Origin: Niebla homalea
Taxonomy: Eukaryota > Ascomycota > Lecanoromycetes > Lecanorales > Ramalinaceae
Direction of reading: 5' to 3'
Assembly (NCBI GenBank): GCA_019925105.1
Contig: JAHGAU010000033.1
Location: 558,001-622,000 of the forward strand
Length of the DNA stretch: 64,000 nt
The translations under genes were made by a program, and so were the position numbers. Below, in pieces: positions 24,200 through 38,029 of the stretch. Numbering within the stretch: the first letter of the stretch is position 1; each line of letters starts with the position of its first letter. The notes under the pieces were generated by a model, which saw only the letters and a list, made by a program, of their open reading frames with translations, ran no database searches and was not told where the DNA came from.

Positions 24200-26281
24200 T
24201 GTTATGCACCTGGTGGTAATAAGTAAATGCACTGTAAAAGTGGGTGGTAAGTATATGAATAATGATCTATATAATTGCTATATAGGAGAAATATAAGTAT
24301 ACGTTAAGCACCGGGCATCCGCTATATCCCTTTAGGCCTTAGTGCCTATAAAGGTTTTAACAATGGCCTTTATATATAATAAATATATTAAAAAAGGAAA
24401 AATACTAAGTTTACGTAGCGACGGCGAGGTTAATAGCCTTATAAATAAAAGCGGCTCCGGGGCTAGAAAATAAATATATTCAGCGTTAAGGAGGTTAAAA
24501 AATTAAAAATAATTCACGGTAACGGCATATTAAGAAAGTATAATAATAGTAAAATCGAAAAACCGTAAGCCGGGCAGTTATCGTAATCTTACCCGGGCAA
24601 TAGTTATAGATTTAAGTATTTTATAAAGGAGTTAAATCACTTAAATCCGTGATATCCGTAGTTTAATTAAGTAAGTATCCTAAGCTCTTAATGGCCGTAA
24701 TAACGGTATCGTTTTAATATAAGTTATAAGAGGACTATATATTACCCTTTTCGTTATAAAAGTAGGCCTAATTATTTACCCAGTATATACCGACGTACTT
24801 ATCCTGTAGTAAAAGTTTAATCTTATCGTTAGACTCAAGGGTAAGGTCCGTATTATTATTATTATTACGTAAACAATAAACCTTTAAAAGGTCCGGTACG
24901 GGGAGTACTTTACGAATAGCTCTATTAACGGAATAATATTGATCGCTTTACTTAAATTTGCTTTTATTAACCCTATAATTACCGGTAACTTAACGGGGCT
25001 AAGCGTATCGTATTAATATCTCCTTATCATATTAAGGTTTTATCTTCCCGTAATATTATTATTATTTATACTAGCCTAATTACTATATACGGACGTTATT
25101 AATAAGATCCTCGAGTAACCCGTTTACCGGCCTTTATAAGGTATTTCTGAAAGGCCCTTTAAACCGGTTAAAGGCCATTTATATTGACTGCTTTTAAGTA
25201 TATTGGCCGTTAATACGGTAATAAAGTATTATTACTTACCTAATAAAGGCGGTAACACTTATTTAATTAATTATATCTTTCCGGGTATATTTTATACGCG
25301 TTAATTGCTTTAAGAGTTAATTCTTTAAGGTATTAAAGTGTTTTTTAAGTTTAAAATTAAAAGGAATTAAGGAAGTGGCGTTTTAAAGGGTTTTACAGGT
25401 ACTAAACTGGAACTCGGATGTCTATTAATTATAAGTTTCCTTTAAGAAATTCTTATTATCCTTTAAGAAATAAATAACGATATTTTTAAGGATCAAAAAT
25501 AATAACTTAATTAAACCGATAGTAAGGAGTTTATTAATGAATTTATAAACGTTACCGGAGCCATCGAAATAGCCGACTTCCTTAATACGCTAGCGGTTCA
25601 TTTTAAAGGTCTAAGGGTATAAGGTCTGAGAGATTTATTAAGGGCTATACGTTTCTGGGGTATATGGTGTCCCTCTTAGGCTGGGTAGCTTAACGGAGTA
25701 AGGGTTACGCTCACATTATTATTGCTATTAAGTTTTATATAAGTTTATATAAGTTATTAAAGACTTAACGTTCTTAATAAAAGCTTATTAACTTATTATT
25801 AATTTCTTTATTACTTCGGTAAAAAAGGAAAGGTCTTATTACGGTAATAATAAAGCTATTAGAGCCTAAGCTGAAGCTAAAATTAAAGGAAATCCTCCTT
25901 TTCGGCGTATTCCTGATATCGTAACGATTAAGTAATATAAGTAGAATTAATATTTTATCGAATAATTAATAAAAGGATTAACGTTAAGTAAGCGATACTA
26001 TACTTAACACTTCAATAAAAGAACTAGAAAGCAAAAGTTAATAATCGTAAGCTCTATATTAATTGTTAAGTAGAAGAACTTATACTATTATTACTATTTA
26101 TTATGCACCTGGTGGTAATAAATAAATACACTATAAAAGTGGATGGTAAATGTATGAATAATGATCTATATAAGTGCTATACAGGAGTAAATATAAGTAT
26201 GCGCCAAGCACCAGGTATCCGCTATACCTCTTTAGGCCTTAGTGCCCGTAAAGGTCTTGGCAATGGCCTTTGCACATAACA
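24200..26281. mobile_element. Nested short LTR element, 2.08 kb
   Basis: Direct repeats 24200-24381 and 26099-26281 (182-183 bp), starting TGTTATGCACC in the left copy and ending GCACATAACA in the right copy, bound 1.7 kb of AT-rich DNA. Flanking pentamers TATAT and AATAT agree at four of five bases. The insertion point is confirmed by the uninterrupted related copy, where the flanks (AAAGAATTAAATAC on one side, TTAAGTATCCAGG on the other) are only about 50-60 bp apart near 35620-35685 (minus strand). No coding frame; probably non-autonomous. Confidence 0.8.
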
Positions 26282-27874
26282 AATATACTTTAATATTAAG
26301 TATCCAGGATTTTCCTGGCTTTATTATATAAGAGTGGTACGTAGTTTTTATAGGGTATACCGGTATAAGTAAATAAATATCCAGGCTTTAAATACTTAAC
26401 ATATAGCTTATAACGTAAAATCTTATCTTAAAACTAATTGGGGTAAATAATTTTAAATTTATCTTTAATAATCTCCTTTAAATCGTTATTTAATAATATT
26501 TAAGTTAATTAAAATTAATAAAAGACTATACTTTTAACTTAACGGATATTAAGATTATATAAATAAAGACGACTGATGAATTAACAATATAATATAAGAG
26601 TAAAATTATCCGTAATTTAATAACGAAGCTTTAAAGTAAGGGGTTTACGTAAAGCTAAGATTTTACATAGTTTTAAATAATTTAATAATATAATTATAAT
26701 AAAGAATTATATATAAAACTTATTAAAAGTCTTATCCTTCTTCTTCTTATTTATTTAAAGTTTAATAAGTATAATTAAATATCATAAATTAAAACTTTAT
26801 TATATATATTAAATATACTATTTAAATTTTTAATTATTTAAGTGAATTAATATATAAATCGTCGGAAAATAAATCGGGTTAGACTTTAAGTAAATCGAAT
26901 ATATTATCTTTAAAGTAATTGCGTATATAATTTATTTTATTTACTTTAAACGTAAAGAGAATCGTATTTTAACGGAATCTTAAATTAAAATATAATTTTT
27001 ATTTATTTTATTATTCTTTTTAACCGCAGAATAGCAATACGTTTAAGTATTTCTTATTTACTGTTCATATAGGGGTAAACCCGGGTTACGGGGAGTATTA
27101 TAAAGTACGCGGAGTATACGGGTTACGTAATATAAGTAATTTCTTAATCTTTAGGATTAATGCTTTAATATTAATAATAATATCTTTATCGTTTAAGTTA
27201 TAAATATTTTATATAACCTCCTTTTTAATAATATTATTAAATTATTCTTTAAGTTTAATATTTTAAATAATAAGCCTAGCGTTTTATACATTAAGCTTTT
27301 AATTTTAAGACGTAAGTTCTTTATTATTATTTTTATAAATATCTGAAACTTATAAAAATGAATAAATATAATATTAAACTATTAATTTATTAAATTTAAT
27401 TAAGATCATAGTTCCTTATTTATTACGATAAGATTTTTAATTTATTAACGTAAATTACTTAATAATAAAATAAAGATATCGTCCTCTTTTATGTTTAAGT
27501 TATAATTTCAATTACTTATAATATAGATTATAATTTAAATATTAATTTAAGTATTATAGTATAAGTATTAGGGTAATAAGATAATAAGTTAAATAGGGTA
27601 AATAAGGCAGGAGTTTTTATAGGTTTTTATTAAGTTGTTTACGTTCTTAATAATAGCTTAATAGTATCGGTATTAAGACGTCCAAGTTAATAAGGATAAT
27701 GTAATTTTCTTATCGTTTAGGGTAATACAATATAAATAAGGTAAAAGGCTTTATAATTTCGTATTAAGCAGCTTAAACTTAATAATAGCCAGGTTAATCC
27801 TAGCGATAAAAAGCCCAGGTTCTTATAATTTAATTACTATAACGTCGGAATATAATACCGGATAGTTATTAATA

Positions 27875-28046
27875 TGTTAAAATATTAAAGTAAATAAATC
27901 CTAGTAATAAATAAATAATAACTATAAAGGTAACTATAATACAGGTGGTATACGCATGATAGGTAGGTACGCCAAGCCCCCCGGGAGCTAGTCCTCATGG
28001 GGCAAGTAGGCCGAGCCTGGGAGCAAGGCCACTTGGAACCATAACA
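27875..28046 (-). repeat. LTR of small LTR element copy 1 (right)
   Basis: Matches 23616-23788; its left half is more RIP-mutated. It ends GGAACCATAACA before the ATAAC target duplication. Confidence 0.85.
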
Positions 28047-29622
28047 ATAACGGAGTAAATAGCGATTACGTTAAAAACCTAACCAATATTATAAGTAAAA
28101 TTATAAGAAATACAGGATTTCTAAAAAAAAAATATAAATAAAAAACAAGAGTTAAAGTAGTTAAAAAGAGCTTAAAAAATAACGGTAAGGATATTAATAG
28201 AAAGCCAAGGTAAAGATTAAAAAGTGATTATATAAAGTAAAAAAACGTTGATAAAATCCTTTAAATAGGAGAAACTTAAATTTTAAAAACCGTAAAGAAA
28301 AGGCATATAATAACCGAAAAGGATATAATACGGGTTAAAAAGAAAGTAACAATATTAAAGAAAGTAAAAACGGTAACGATCCGTTTATTAATCAAAGAAA
28401 AAAAGGAATATTATAAAAGAAATAAACCCTTTATAGCTTATAAAGGTATTTAAAACAACGGGAAAGTTATTTACGGAATAACTTATTATTATACGTAAAT
28501 TATTAAGCGGAAATATCCTCCTTAATATAATATCCTTAAAGGTAAAAAACAACTTAAAGAAGTTAAAAATATAAATTAATAAAAATAAATTTAAAACGGT
28601 AAAGGTATTAAGGTAATAATTTATTAGTCGTAATAAATAAAATATACTTAATACGCTTTATGAAAACGGAAAATAAGTTTATTTTAAAACGTATAAAAAA
28701 AAAGAGAATACGGTTTTTTACCCCGGATTGGAAATCGTTAATTATAGGTTCCTTTTAATAGTGAAGAAGTCGGATACCTTAAGATAAATAAAAATGTACT
28801 CTATAATTATGTTAAGCGTAACGTTAATAAAGTTATATAACGATATTTTAAATAAAAGGATTATTAAGAATAAAATTCTTAAATTAACCCAACTATAGGA
28901 TAAAGCGGTAAATATTTATTAATACTTTAAGTATTAAAGGTATAAATATAAAATACCTTAACGGTACGAAGTACGCAATATATATTAAAGAGTATAATAC
29001 ATGTAAATACGCGGGCTTAAAAGATAAAGGTCTCGTAAGAAACCTATATAGATATATAACGTACGGAAAGGATAAATACCTGGCGTAAAACCCAAAGTAT
29101 TTAATACAATAAAAAAAAGTTAAACGTAAAGAAATTAAGATAATTATTAAGGTTTAGGGGTATAATTTATATAAAATTAGGTTAATAAGTTAATTAAAGA
29201 CGGTCTTAAAATAGGAACTAAGTTACTTAAAAAAAAGGTTTTAATAAACAGTATTAAAAAAAAACTTCTTAGAATATTAATCTTTAAATTCAGCCGCCTT
29301 AAAATAACGATATTAACTATAAAAAAAGCTAAAATATTTAATACTTAATTTTAATAAAAAGTTAATAATTTAAATAAAAGTAAATAAGGAAACTTTAACG
29401 GAAATTAATTTATTATATAATATTACTTTTAAAAATAATATAATATAACGTATAAAATAAAGTAATTAAAATAATATTATTAATATTTAAAATTAAAAAA
29501 ATAAAGGGTGTTAATATTATAGTAATAGAAGAGTTATTATATGGCCTATATATATACTTTTTAATTAATTTAAATAAAAGGTTTTACTTAACGTTTAACG
29601 GAAATATAATAACCCGGACGTA

Positions 29623-29790
29623 CTCCGTGAAGCGGAACGGGATATATCCTATAGAATAGGGATGGGATAAGGATAAGATAAGGATGGGATAGGATAAAGT
29701 TGCTTTTATCCTATCCCGTATTAATTTAAGATAAAATAAGATAAGATCGGAATATATTAAGATCTTAATAACGGATTGAATAAAACGCGT
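29623..29790 (+). mobile_element. Hairpin MITE family copy 3, left half only
   Basis: Starts CTCCGTGAAGCGGAACGGGA after TA (29621-29622), followed by GGGATGGGATAAGGATA units and the block ending AATATATTAAGATC. No matching right end is found; the copy is truncated and the most RIP-mutated of the four. Right edge approximate. Confidence 0.7.
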
Positions 29791-29820
29791 TATAAATAGA
29801 ATAACAAGTTTTAATATTAA

Positions 29821-30095
29821 TAATTATAAGCATAATTATAACAATAAATTATAAGGGTAATTATAAGGATAATTATAAGGGTAATTATAAGGATAATTAT
29901 AAGGATAATTATGAGGGTAATTATAAGGATAATTATAAGGATAATTATAAGGATAATTATAAGGATAATTATAAGGATAATTATAAGGATAATTATAAGG
30001 ATAATTATAAGGATAATTATAAGGGTAATTATAAGGATAATTACAAGGATAATTACAAGGATAATTATAAGGGTAATTATAAGGATAATTGAAAA
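29821..30095. repeat. 12-bp minisatellite, ATAATTATAAGG type, about 20 units
   Basis: Near-perfect tandem units, occasionally GGGTAATTATAA. The IIRIIIR frame running through it results from the 12-bp period and is not a gene. Confidence 0.9.
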
Positions 30096-32434
30096 GATTA
30101 TAATATTAAAAGCTTAATTTATTTTATAGATTTATTATAAGGCTATAGAAAAGCATAAAAATATTATTTTTAATTTTCCTATTTTTAACTTTTTATTAAT
30201 ATTTAATTTATATACTTTATTCCTGAAACTTATTGAATTAAATTAAACTTAAAAAAACCAATAAAAATAGATCCGCTTTAAAATTTAACCTATCTTAAGC
30301 TTAAGAAGGGATACTATCTTGAAGCTAAATTACTTAAATTAACCTAAGATATTATTCTTTTATTGCTCCGGCGAGTTATAAATTAAAAAGTTAACGTTAT
30401 TTAAAATATAATAAAATACTACATGTACCTATAAGATATCCTTTAAATTATTATTATTATTATCTTATTGATATTAATATTATTATTAATATACTTCGTA
30501 ATTATATTTACGTTATATGTTCGTTTTTCTTATTTTTTATCCTTTTAATCCTTAAAATTATTATTATTAACCTTTAAGTTTATATATAATTAATTAACTC
30601 ATTTTCTCTTCATTTATAATAATGACTTATTATATCTACCCGGAAAGTTAAAAAGATAAACTATTTTTAATTCTTATAATAACGTTTAATAAAAAAAAAG
30701 TAATATCTATATTTAACGCCGGCGGAAGCGCTATAAAGGATATTTTAAGTTACCTATAATAAAATAAAAAACTTATCAAATAATTACTTTCATTAAATTA
30801 GGATTTTATTATTTATTCTAATTAATAACTGTAAATTATTTTAATAAGTTTAATAAATAGAAAAATAAATATAAACTTATTAATTATTTTTATATTATTT
30901 AAGTTTATTATTAATAAGATTATTTAATAAGCTTTCTTCGTTTAATAAAGTATTTAAATCCTTTATAGTTTACGTTTGCTTACGTAACCTTTAATTTATT
31001 AATAAGTCGAGATTAAAGCGTAAAATATATTTATTAAAAATTTCACAAAGGGTAACCTAATAAACTTCCGCCTATAAGGTTTTACCTAATATTATATATT
31101 AATTTCGACCCTTCAAAACCTTATAATTACATAGAAGCGATAAAGCTATTTATTTCTAAAGTGAATTAATTAAGTTTTAAGTCTTATTATAATATTTAAT
31201 TAACTTAATATATATTATTCTTAACCCTTAAAAAACTTTTTCCTAGGTAACTTATTTACGTCGTAAATAATTATTTTGCTTTTGAAGATGATTAAAAAGG
31301 TTACTAAATATTATAAGGATAGAATAAAGGGTTAATAATTTAATGATATTTATTATTTTAATAACTTAATAAAATGAAAAAATTAATTCTATTAAATATT
31401 TAATATAGCTTTATTTTTTAAGGTTAAGCCTTAAAAGTTTATTTTTTCTCTCGTTTTCTTTTAAGAATATATTAATATTTTTATAAACTATTAAGGTACA
31501 GGTTATTATAAAAAAAAAAGTCCTAATAAATTATTCACGATTTATAATATTATAAGTATTAATCCTTCTTTATTAAATGATAATAAAAGTTTTTTTATAC
31601 TTATTATTAACATTAATATAAACTATAATCTTCCGAGTTGCTAGTTAATTAAATAAATATAAAAATTATTAAAAAATTATCTTGTTTTTATTAATAGCTT
31701 AAGGATATTTATAGTTTAATTGTTAATGAACTCAGCTTATTCTTTATTAAGTTAATAATTTATATTATCGTTTATTATATTGATTCTAAGTCAACTTAAA
31801 AAGGTTATAAGTAAAAGCTAGATAATATAGGTTAAGCATAAAAATATTCTATTTTCTACTACGTCTTTACGATATTAATTAATAAATTCTATTACGTTTT
31901 AGCTTTTGAACATAATATAACCATTATAAATTTATTATTACTTATATTATTAGTAATAAAGCTTAAAATATAATTTTTTAATTTAAAGCTTTCGATTACC
32001 TTTATTATATTAAATATAAGCCGTTTACCATTATAAGTAACTTTAATATACTTAAAGTTAATTAATATATTATAATATTCTTAAGTACCGGTAAGGGCAT
32101 TCAGAGGTGGTACCTAAGGTGTTAATACAGGGCGGACCCATAAGGAGACAGAAAAGTAGTAGGTCCAGGGGTAACCCTTAAGAGAACTCGGTTATAATAT
32201 TATGGGTTCTCTTTAAAAAAGCGTATAAATAAATTGTTACTCTTTAAATAGCTATAAATATTTTTTATCCTTTAAAATAAAAATCAAAATTAAATAGATA
32301 CCGGTTTTTAATCTTAACGTTATAGACACTAGGTTTTTACGGTTATTAATAAAGCCCAATAGCCGACTATTAAGGAACGCCGGAATTAACTTAAATAAAT
32401 CCGTAGTATAAATCAACTAATCAATTAATCAATA

Positions 32435-33830
32435 ATATTCTTAATTTTAATTAATTCAACATATTATAATTACTATATAAAACTGTTTAATATTAACGGA
32501 TTAACCATTTATAATTGACAAAACCTTATTATTATCCTTAAGAAGATTTTTTAATAAAAATAGCTTCATCTCTTTAAAACGTTTTATTATATAATTTTTA
32601 ATCGTTATTAAGGATAATAATATAAGGTTTTAATTAAAATAAGTAAAAAGCCAACGTTTCTTAATACGTTTAATAATATTAAATAATAAGGCTATAATAA
32701 TAACATATTATTATAATTACTTTAAGAAATATTTTTATATTAAATTTTTTTTATTATTAAGTAAAAGTCTTATTTATTAATTAATAAGGTTTTATAAAAT
32801 TAATTTAAAAAAATTTATAATTATCTTTATAATAACCCGATTAAAAAGGAGATCTAATTAACTTATTAATTATATTAGTTTAATTAATACTTATTTTAAG
32901 TTCTTATTATAATTAACTCTTTAATAGTTTTTAATTATTATATAATTTTTTATTTTTAATATTATATTTTTCTTAAATACCATAAGCCTTTATTATATCT
33001 TTTATATACGATAAAAAAAAAAAACTTTATATTGTTATTAATACGTATAATACCTTCTTTAAAATACTTTTAAGCGTTAAATTTCTTCTTAATACCTTTT
33101 ATTAGGTATTCACTAAAATACGTTTAAACCTATAGGGTACTTCCTTATTATAATAGAAATTCGTCTTTAATAATTACTTTATATATATAATATCTGAACT
33201 TACGCTTTAATTTTAATATTAAAGGGTTTAATATTAAAAAGTCTATATGGATTAAGCTTATATTATTAAACGTATTGAAAGATATAATAAAATAATGAAA
33301 TTAATTATAAATAAAATTTTTGAACAAAATAAAGTAATAATATTTTCCTTTAATAATAACTTATTAATTAATATAATATTTTTCTTTCATAATTAAAATA
33401 ACTATAAAGATATTATAATTCTATAAGGTTTATAATAAAATTAATAACTATTTTTTACGTAGATTTCTTTTTAAAAAAGATGGGATTTGCTTTGAAATCT
33501 TAATAACTAAGAAAGACCTTAAAATATAATAGAAGCGTAACAGTATTAAAAACTTATCTTATAATTAAAAAGTAAATAGAAATACTTTATATAATCCCTA
33601 TAGAATAATCTTTAAAAGCTTATCTTAAAAGGTTATTCTTAAAGAATTATTTCTCCTTTATTAAATTAAAGTAATTTTTAGATTATATATAATAAAGGTT
33701 TATTCTTTATTTTTATTATAATTTTAATTTTATTAAGCTTTTCAATGTTTATATAGAAAGATAACCTTAAAAATAGCAGTTTATATCTCAAGAACTATAT
33801 TATTAAAAAATTAAAAAGGTTATAACGGGA
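32435..33830. other. AT-rich block, no gene
   Basis: RIP-mutated DNA without readable motifs. It ends in CGGGA, the target duplication of the next element. Confidence 0.5.
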
Positions 33831-34003
33831 TGTAATGGTTCCAAGTGGCCTTGCTCCCATGCTCGGCCTACTTGCCCCATGAGGACCAGCTCCCGGGGGG
33901 TCTTGGCGTACAGACCTTACTTATATATACTACTTATATTATAGCTACCTTTATAGCTATTATTCATTTATTACTAAGACCTATTCACTTTAATACCTTA
34001 ACA
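33831..34003 (+). repeat. 5' LTR of small LTR element copy 2
   Basis: Starts TGTAATGGTTCCAAGTGGCC (TGTTATGG before mutation, judged from other copies), ends CCTTAACA. Confidence 0.85.
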
Positions 34004-36026
34004 TAATAATAGTTATCCGTTATTATATTATAACATTATAGTAATTAAATTATAAGAGCCCGGGCTTTTAATCGCCAGGATTAACCGGGTTATCATTAAG
34101 TTTAAGCCGCTAAATAAAAAACTATAAAGCCTTCTGCCCTACCTATATTATATTACCTTAAACGATAAGAATATTATATTATCCCTATTAATTAGGACGT
34201 CTCGATACCGTTAAGTTATTATTAAGAACGTAAGCCACTTAATAAGAGACTATAAAGACTCCTACCTTATTTACCTTATTTACCCTATTTACTTTACCTG
34301 CTTTATTACCTTATTACCTTAATACTTATATTATAATATTTAAATTAATACTTAAATTATAATCTATATTATAAGTAACCTGAATTATATTTTAAACGTA
34401 AAAAGGACGATATCGTAGTCTTATTACCAGGCAACTTACGTTAGTAAATCAAAAATCTTACTATAATAAATGAGGAGCTATAAGCCTAGATAAATTCAAT
34501 AAATTAATAGTTTAATATTATACTTATTCGTCATTATAAATCTCGAGATATTTATTAAAATAATAATAAAGAACTTACGGCTTAAAACGAAAAACTTATT
34601 ACTTAGAATATAAAGTTTATTATCCGAATTATTAAACTTAAAGAATAACTTGATAATATTATTAAAAAAAAGGGGATTTATAATACTAATAACTATAATG
34701 TAAACAATAAAGACGTGGTTACCGGTGTTAAAGCCTTAATTCCGAAAATTAAAAAATCACCTATATTACGTAACCCGCGTACTCCGCGTACTCCATAATA
34801 CTCCCCGTAACCCGGGTTTATCCCTATATAAGGAGCGAATAAAAAATACCTAAATATACGGTTATTCCACGGTTAAAAAGAGTAATAAAATAGCTGGAAA
34901 TTATACCTTAACTTAAAATTTTATTGAAATAATATACTTTTTACTTATAAATCCGATAAAATGGATTATATCCGCAATTATTATAGAGATGATATATTTA
35001 ATCTATTTAAAGCTTAAGCCGATTTATTCTTAAATAATTTATATATTTTACCGGCTTAAATAATTAAAGATTTATTTAATATATTTTAAAATATATAATA
35101 AAGTCTTTATATATAATGTTCAGTTATATTTATTAGACTTCGGTATAAATACATTTTAAGGTAAGAAAAATAAGACCTTTAATAAGTTTTATACTAAATT
35201 CTTTACTATAATTATATTCTTAAATTATTCAGATTTTTATAAAATCTCAACCTTACGTAAGCTCCTTACTTTAAAGCTTCGTTATTAAATCACGGACGGC
35301 TTTATTCTTATATTATATCGTTAATTCATTAATCGTTTATATTAATATAATCTTAACGTACGTTAAGTTAAAAGTATAAGCTCTTAAAGCCGGTTTTAAT
35401 TATTTTAACCGATTTAAACGTTATTAAATAACGATTTCGAGGAGATTATTAAAGATAAATTTAAAACCATTTACTTTAATTACTTTAAGGATAAGATATT
35501 ACGTCGTAAGCTATATATTAAGTATTTAAAACCAGGATACCTACCTACTTATACCGGTATACCCTATAAGGGCTCCGTATTACTCTTATATAATAAAGCT
35601 AGGAAGGTCCTGGATACTTAAAACTGAAGTAATACTTAAAGAACCCGTTAATAAATAAACTTACTTTAAGGGTATTTAATTCTTTAATGAAAGTCTATAG
35701 TAACGATAATAATAGCTTTAAACTAAATTCCTTTTTAATAAAAAGTATACGACCTAGCTATTTATCGGAGATTATATTAATTAACTTAATTCTTATCGAT
35801 TTTTTCTCGATTTCTTTACGTTTATATTAACCGTAAACTCGATTTTTTCTTGATTTTTCTTAATATATATTTTAAGCGGTCTTTAATACTTAATAATTAT
35901 ACTTAATTATAATAATTACGATATACCCGGTGCTTTATCTGGATAATATCTTAACCCGGAGATGGTTTAATAATAATGGACGTAATAAATAGCTCGCAAA
36001 AGCTTACCGTCATAAAGGGGGGATCG

Positions 36027-36198
36027 TATTATGGTTTTAAGTGGCCTTACTCCCAGGCTCGGCCTACTTGCCCCATAAGGACTAGCTCCCGGGGGTCTTG
36101 GCGCACACACCTTACTTGCATGCACCACCTGTATCATAGCTACCTTCATAGCTATTATTCATTCATTACTAGGATTTACCTACTCCAGTACCCTGACA
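36027..36198 (+). repeat. 3' LTR of small LTR element copy 2
   Basis: Ends TACCCTGACA and keeps more of the original sequence than the 5' LTR. Open frames on both strands here are chance frames within the LTR. Confidence 0.85.
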
Positions 36199-36203
36199 CG
36201 GGA

Positions 36204-37676
36204 TCACATAAAAGGTTTTTTAAAAAATTATTTTAATATAAAATATTACTTATAAGTTAAAAATAAAAGTACCTTTTATTAATAATTCTTAACGTTTTGA
36301 TAATTAACAAAACCCGAATAAATATTACGTGAAATTTACCGATTCTAAAAGTTTATAATATTAATAATATTAGAATTAAGCTTTATGAGATTATTTAAAG
36401 AAATAATCAGGGAAATAAACAGTAAAAGGATATACAAATTCTATTCTTTAAGCTTTAAAGCGTTATAAAAGGCCACGGAAGTTTATCTTTATAATAAATT
36501 TTAATATAAAATAACCTATAATAAGCTTTTAATATATAATTAACATATATACTTTGATAGTTTTACTTATTACTATATATATAAGATAAGTTATATTAAT
36601 ATAAAAGGATATAGAACTAATTTAAATATTTAAAAATAAGTAACTTTTATTTGGGATTTAAACATCATTACAAAATTTTAATTTTAATTAATAAACTCAA
36701 TTGTATAACCTTTTAAATTGAAGATTTTACTTTTATTGTAATATCGTAAAAAGAAGTTTTATTAAATATATAAAGATTAACAATAATACTCTTTTTATTA
36801 ATTTTAACTTTAATTGAAGGGTTAAATTCCGTTATATCTTTTGACTAGATGTTCAAATAAATTCTAAGTTTTTAAATAAAAAAAGTAATTTCGTAAAAAT
36901 AATATTATATTTAACTTTACTCCTTAAATTAAGAACTCTTTATTAAGTTAAATATATCCTTTTTAATGAAAGTTATAGTAGAAATTATTACCCTTAAAAA
37001 CTATACTTAATTTATTAATAACCGTAATAATACGTTAATAATTAATAGGAATCTTATTCTTAAAGCTATTTACAATTAATACTTAAGCTTCTTTTACCTT
37101 TATTACGTCTATTATGGGGTTTTAATTTTACTTTTTGAAGTTATGATCCTCTTATTAAGATATAGGCTTAAATAATATTACTTATTTATCTTTTTTATAA
37201 TCCTTATTATATAAGAATAGCTTATAAATATAAATAAATTTATTACCTTCCACTATTTACTCTTATTTAAAGAAATATTATATAATAACGGTAAGTCCTT
37301 ATATGAGTAGTTAATCTTATATTTAGTTATATAATAATAATTATAAACCTTTAATCTTAATATACTTCCTTAAAGATACGTATAAAATTTAAAAAATCGG
37401 GTATTTATTTTATCGATAGTAATTATAGCTTACGTTATATGAGTTTAATAAAGTTATATTCTAAGTATTTAATTCCCTTAAATTGGATTATTTCATAGTT
37501 ATATAAATAAAAATCTTATACTTTAATAATATTTACTTGAAGCTTTTTAATATTAAGCTTATTGAAGTTAATTTCCTTAACTTCCGTTTATATTAAAAGC
37601 ATTATAAATCTTAACTTTATTAAAATTAAATTAATTATAATGATAAAGGCTTATACTTATTATTACTTTATTATTA
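36204..37676. other. AT-rich block, no gene
   Basis: RIP-mutated DNA without readable motifs or clear element ends. Confidence 0.5.
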
Positions 37677-37840
37677 TGTCACGGTATAGACCTTAGGATG
37701 ATTCCTTGGCACGGAGCGGGCTTACCTTGTTCCGGTGCTTGGCGTGCATACTTATATTTCCCACCTTTATAGCTATATAGCTACTTATTATACATTTTAC
37801 ACCCACTTACTTTATGTGCTTTATATATATCCGTAATAAA
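37677..37840 (+). repeat. LTR-like repeat (TGTTACGG family), copy 1
   Basis: Starts TGTCACGGTATAGACC and shares GGCACGGAGCGGGCTTACCT with the repeats at 39149 and 41052. Its right half (TGCTTGGCGTGCATACTTAT) resembles the LTRs of the small elements above in reverse orientation. Right edge approximate. Confidence 0.6.
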
Positions 37841-38029
37841 TAATAGTAATAGCTAGTATCTAATTATTACTGCAAATCGAGTATAACTTCTACTGCTTTA
37901 AGTTAAGGTGGTTACGTTATAGCTTATTTACCTAATCTTTTACTATAATCAAAGCGGTTCCTTTTAATAAGACATTTATTAAACCGATAATGCCTTTATT
38001 ACGAGCTTCATCGAGCTTGGCTTCAGCTT

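Larger units (their letters stand above)
23616..28046 (-). mobile_element. Small LTR element copy 1, interrupted by a nested LTR element
   Basis: LTRs at 23616-23788 and 27875-28046 (about 172 bp each) with TG/CA ends. ATAAC lies immediately outside both ends (23611-23615 and 28047-28051), a perfect 5-bp target duplication. Removing the nested element at 24200-26281 leaves about 2.35 kb, agreeing with the intact copy at 33831-36198 in opposite orientation. Internal sequences of the two match in inverted order, for example CCGGGTTACGGGGAGTATTA at 27072 against its complement near 34800. RIP-mutated; no gag or pol readable, and at 2 kb internal length it is probably non-autonomous. Confidence 0.9.
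28052..32434 (+). mobile_element. AT-rich block ending in a LINE 3' tail (copy B)
   Basis: The last 340 bp (about 32095-32434) match the LINE tail at 43754-44100: GGCGGACCCATAAGGAGACA, AATAGCCGACTATTAAGGAA and GTAGTATAAATCAACTAATC. The upstream 4 kb is heavily RIP-mutated and presumably includes the LINE body, but no reverse transcriptase motif is readable and the 5' boundary is unknown. It contains a MITE fragment at 29623 and a 12-bp minisatellite at 29821. Confidence 0.45.
33831..36198 (+). mobile_element. Small LTR element copy 2, complete (2.37 kb)
   Basis: LTRs 33831-34003 and 36027-36198 with TG/CA ends, and CGGGA on both sides (33826-33830 and 36199-36203), a perfect 5-bp duplication. 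A purine run AAAGGGGGGA at 36014-36023 just before the right LTR looks like a polypurine tract and sets the orientation. The interior of about 2.0 kb is RIP-mutated, with no readable gag or pol. Same family as the element at 23616-28046, in opposite orientation. Confidence 0.92.

Noticed and set aside
29911..30117. 68-codon open frame of IIRIIIR repeats
   Set aside because: Produced by a 12-bp AT-rich tandem repeat; no start context and no coding composition.
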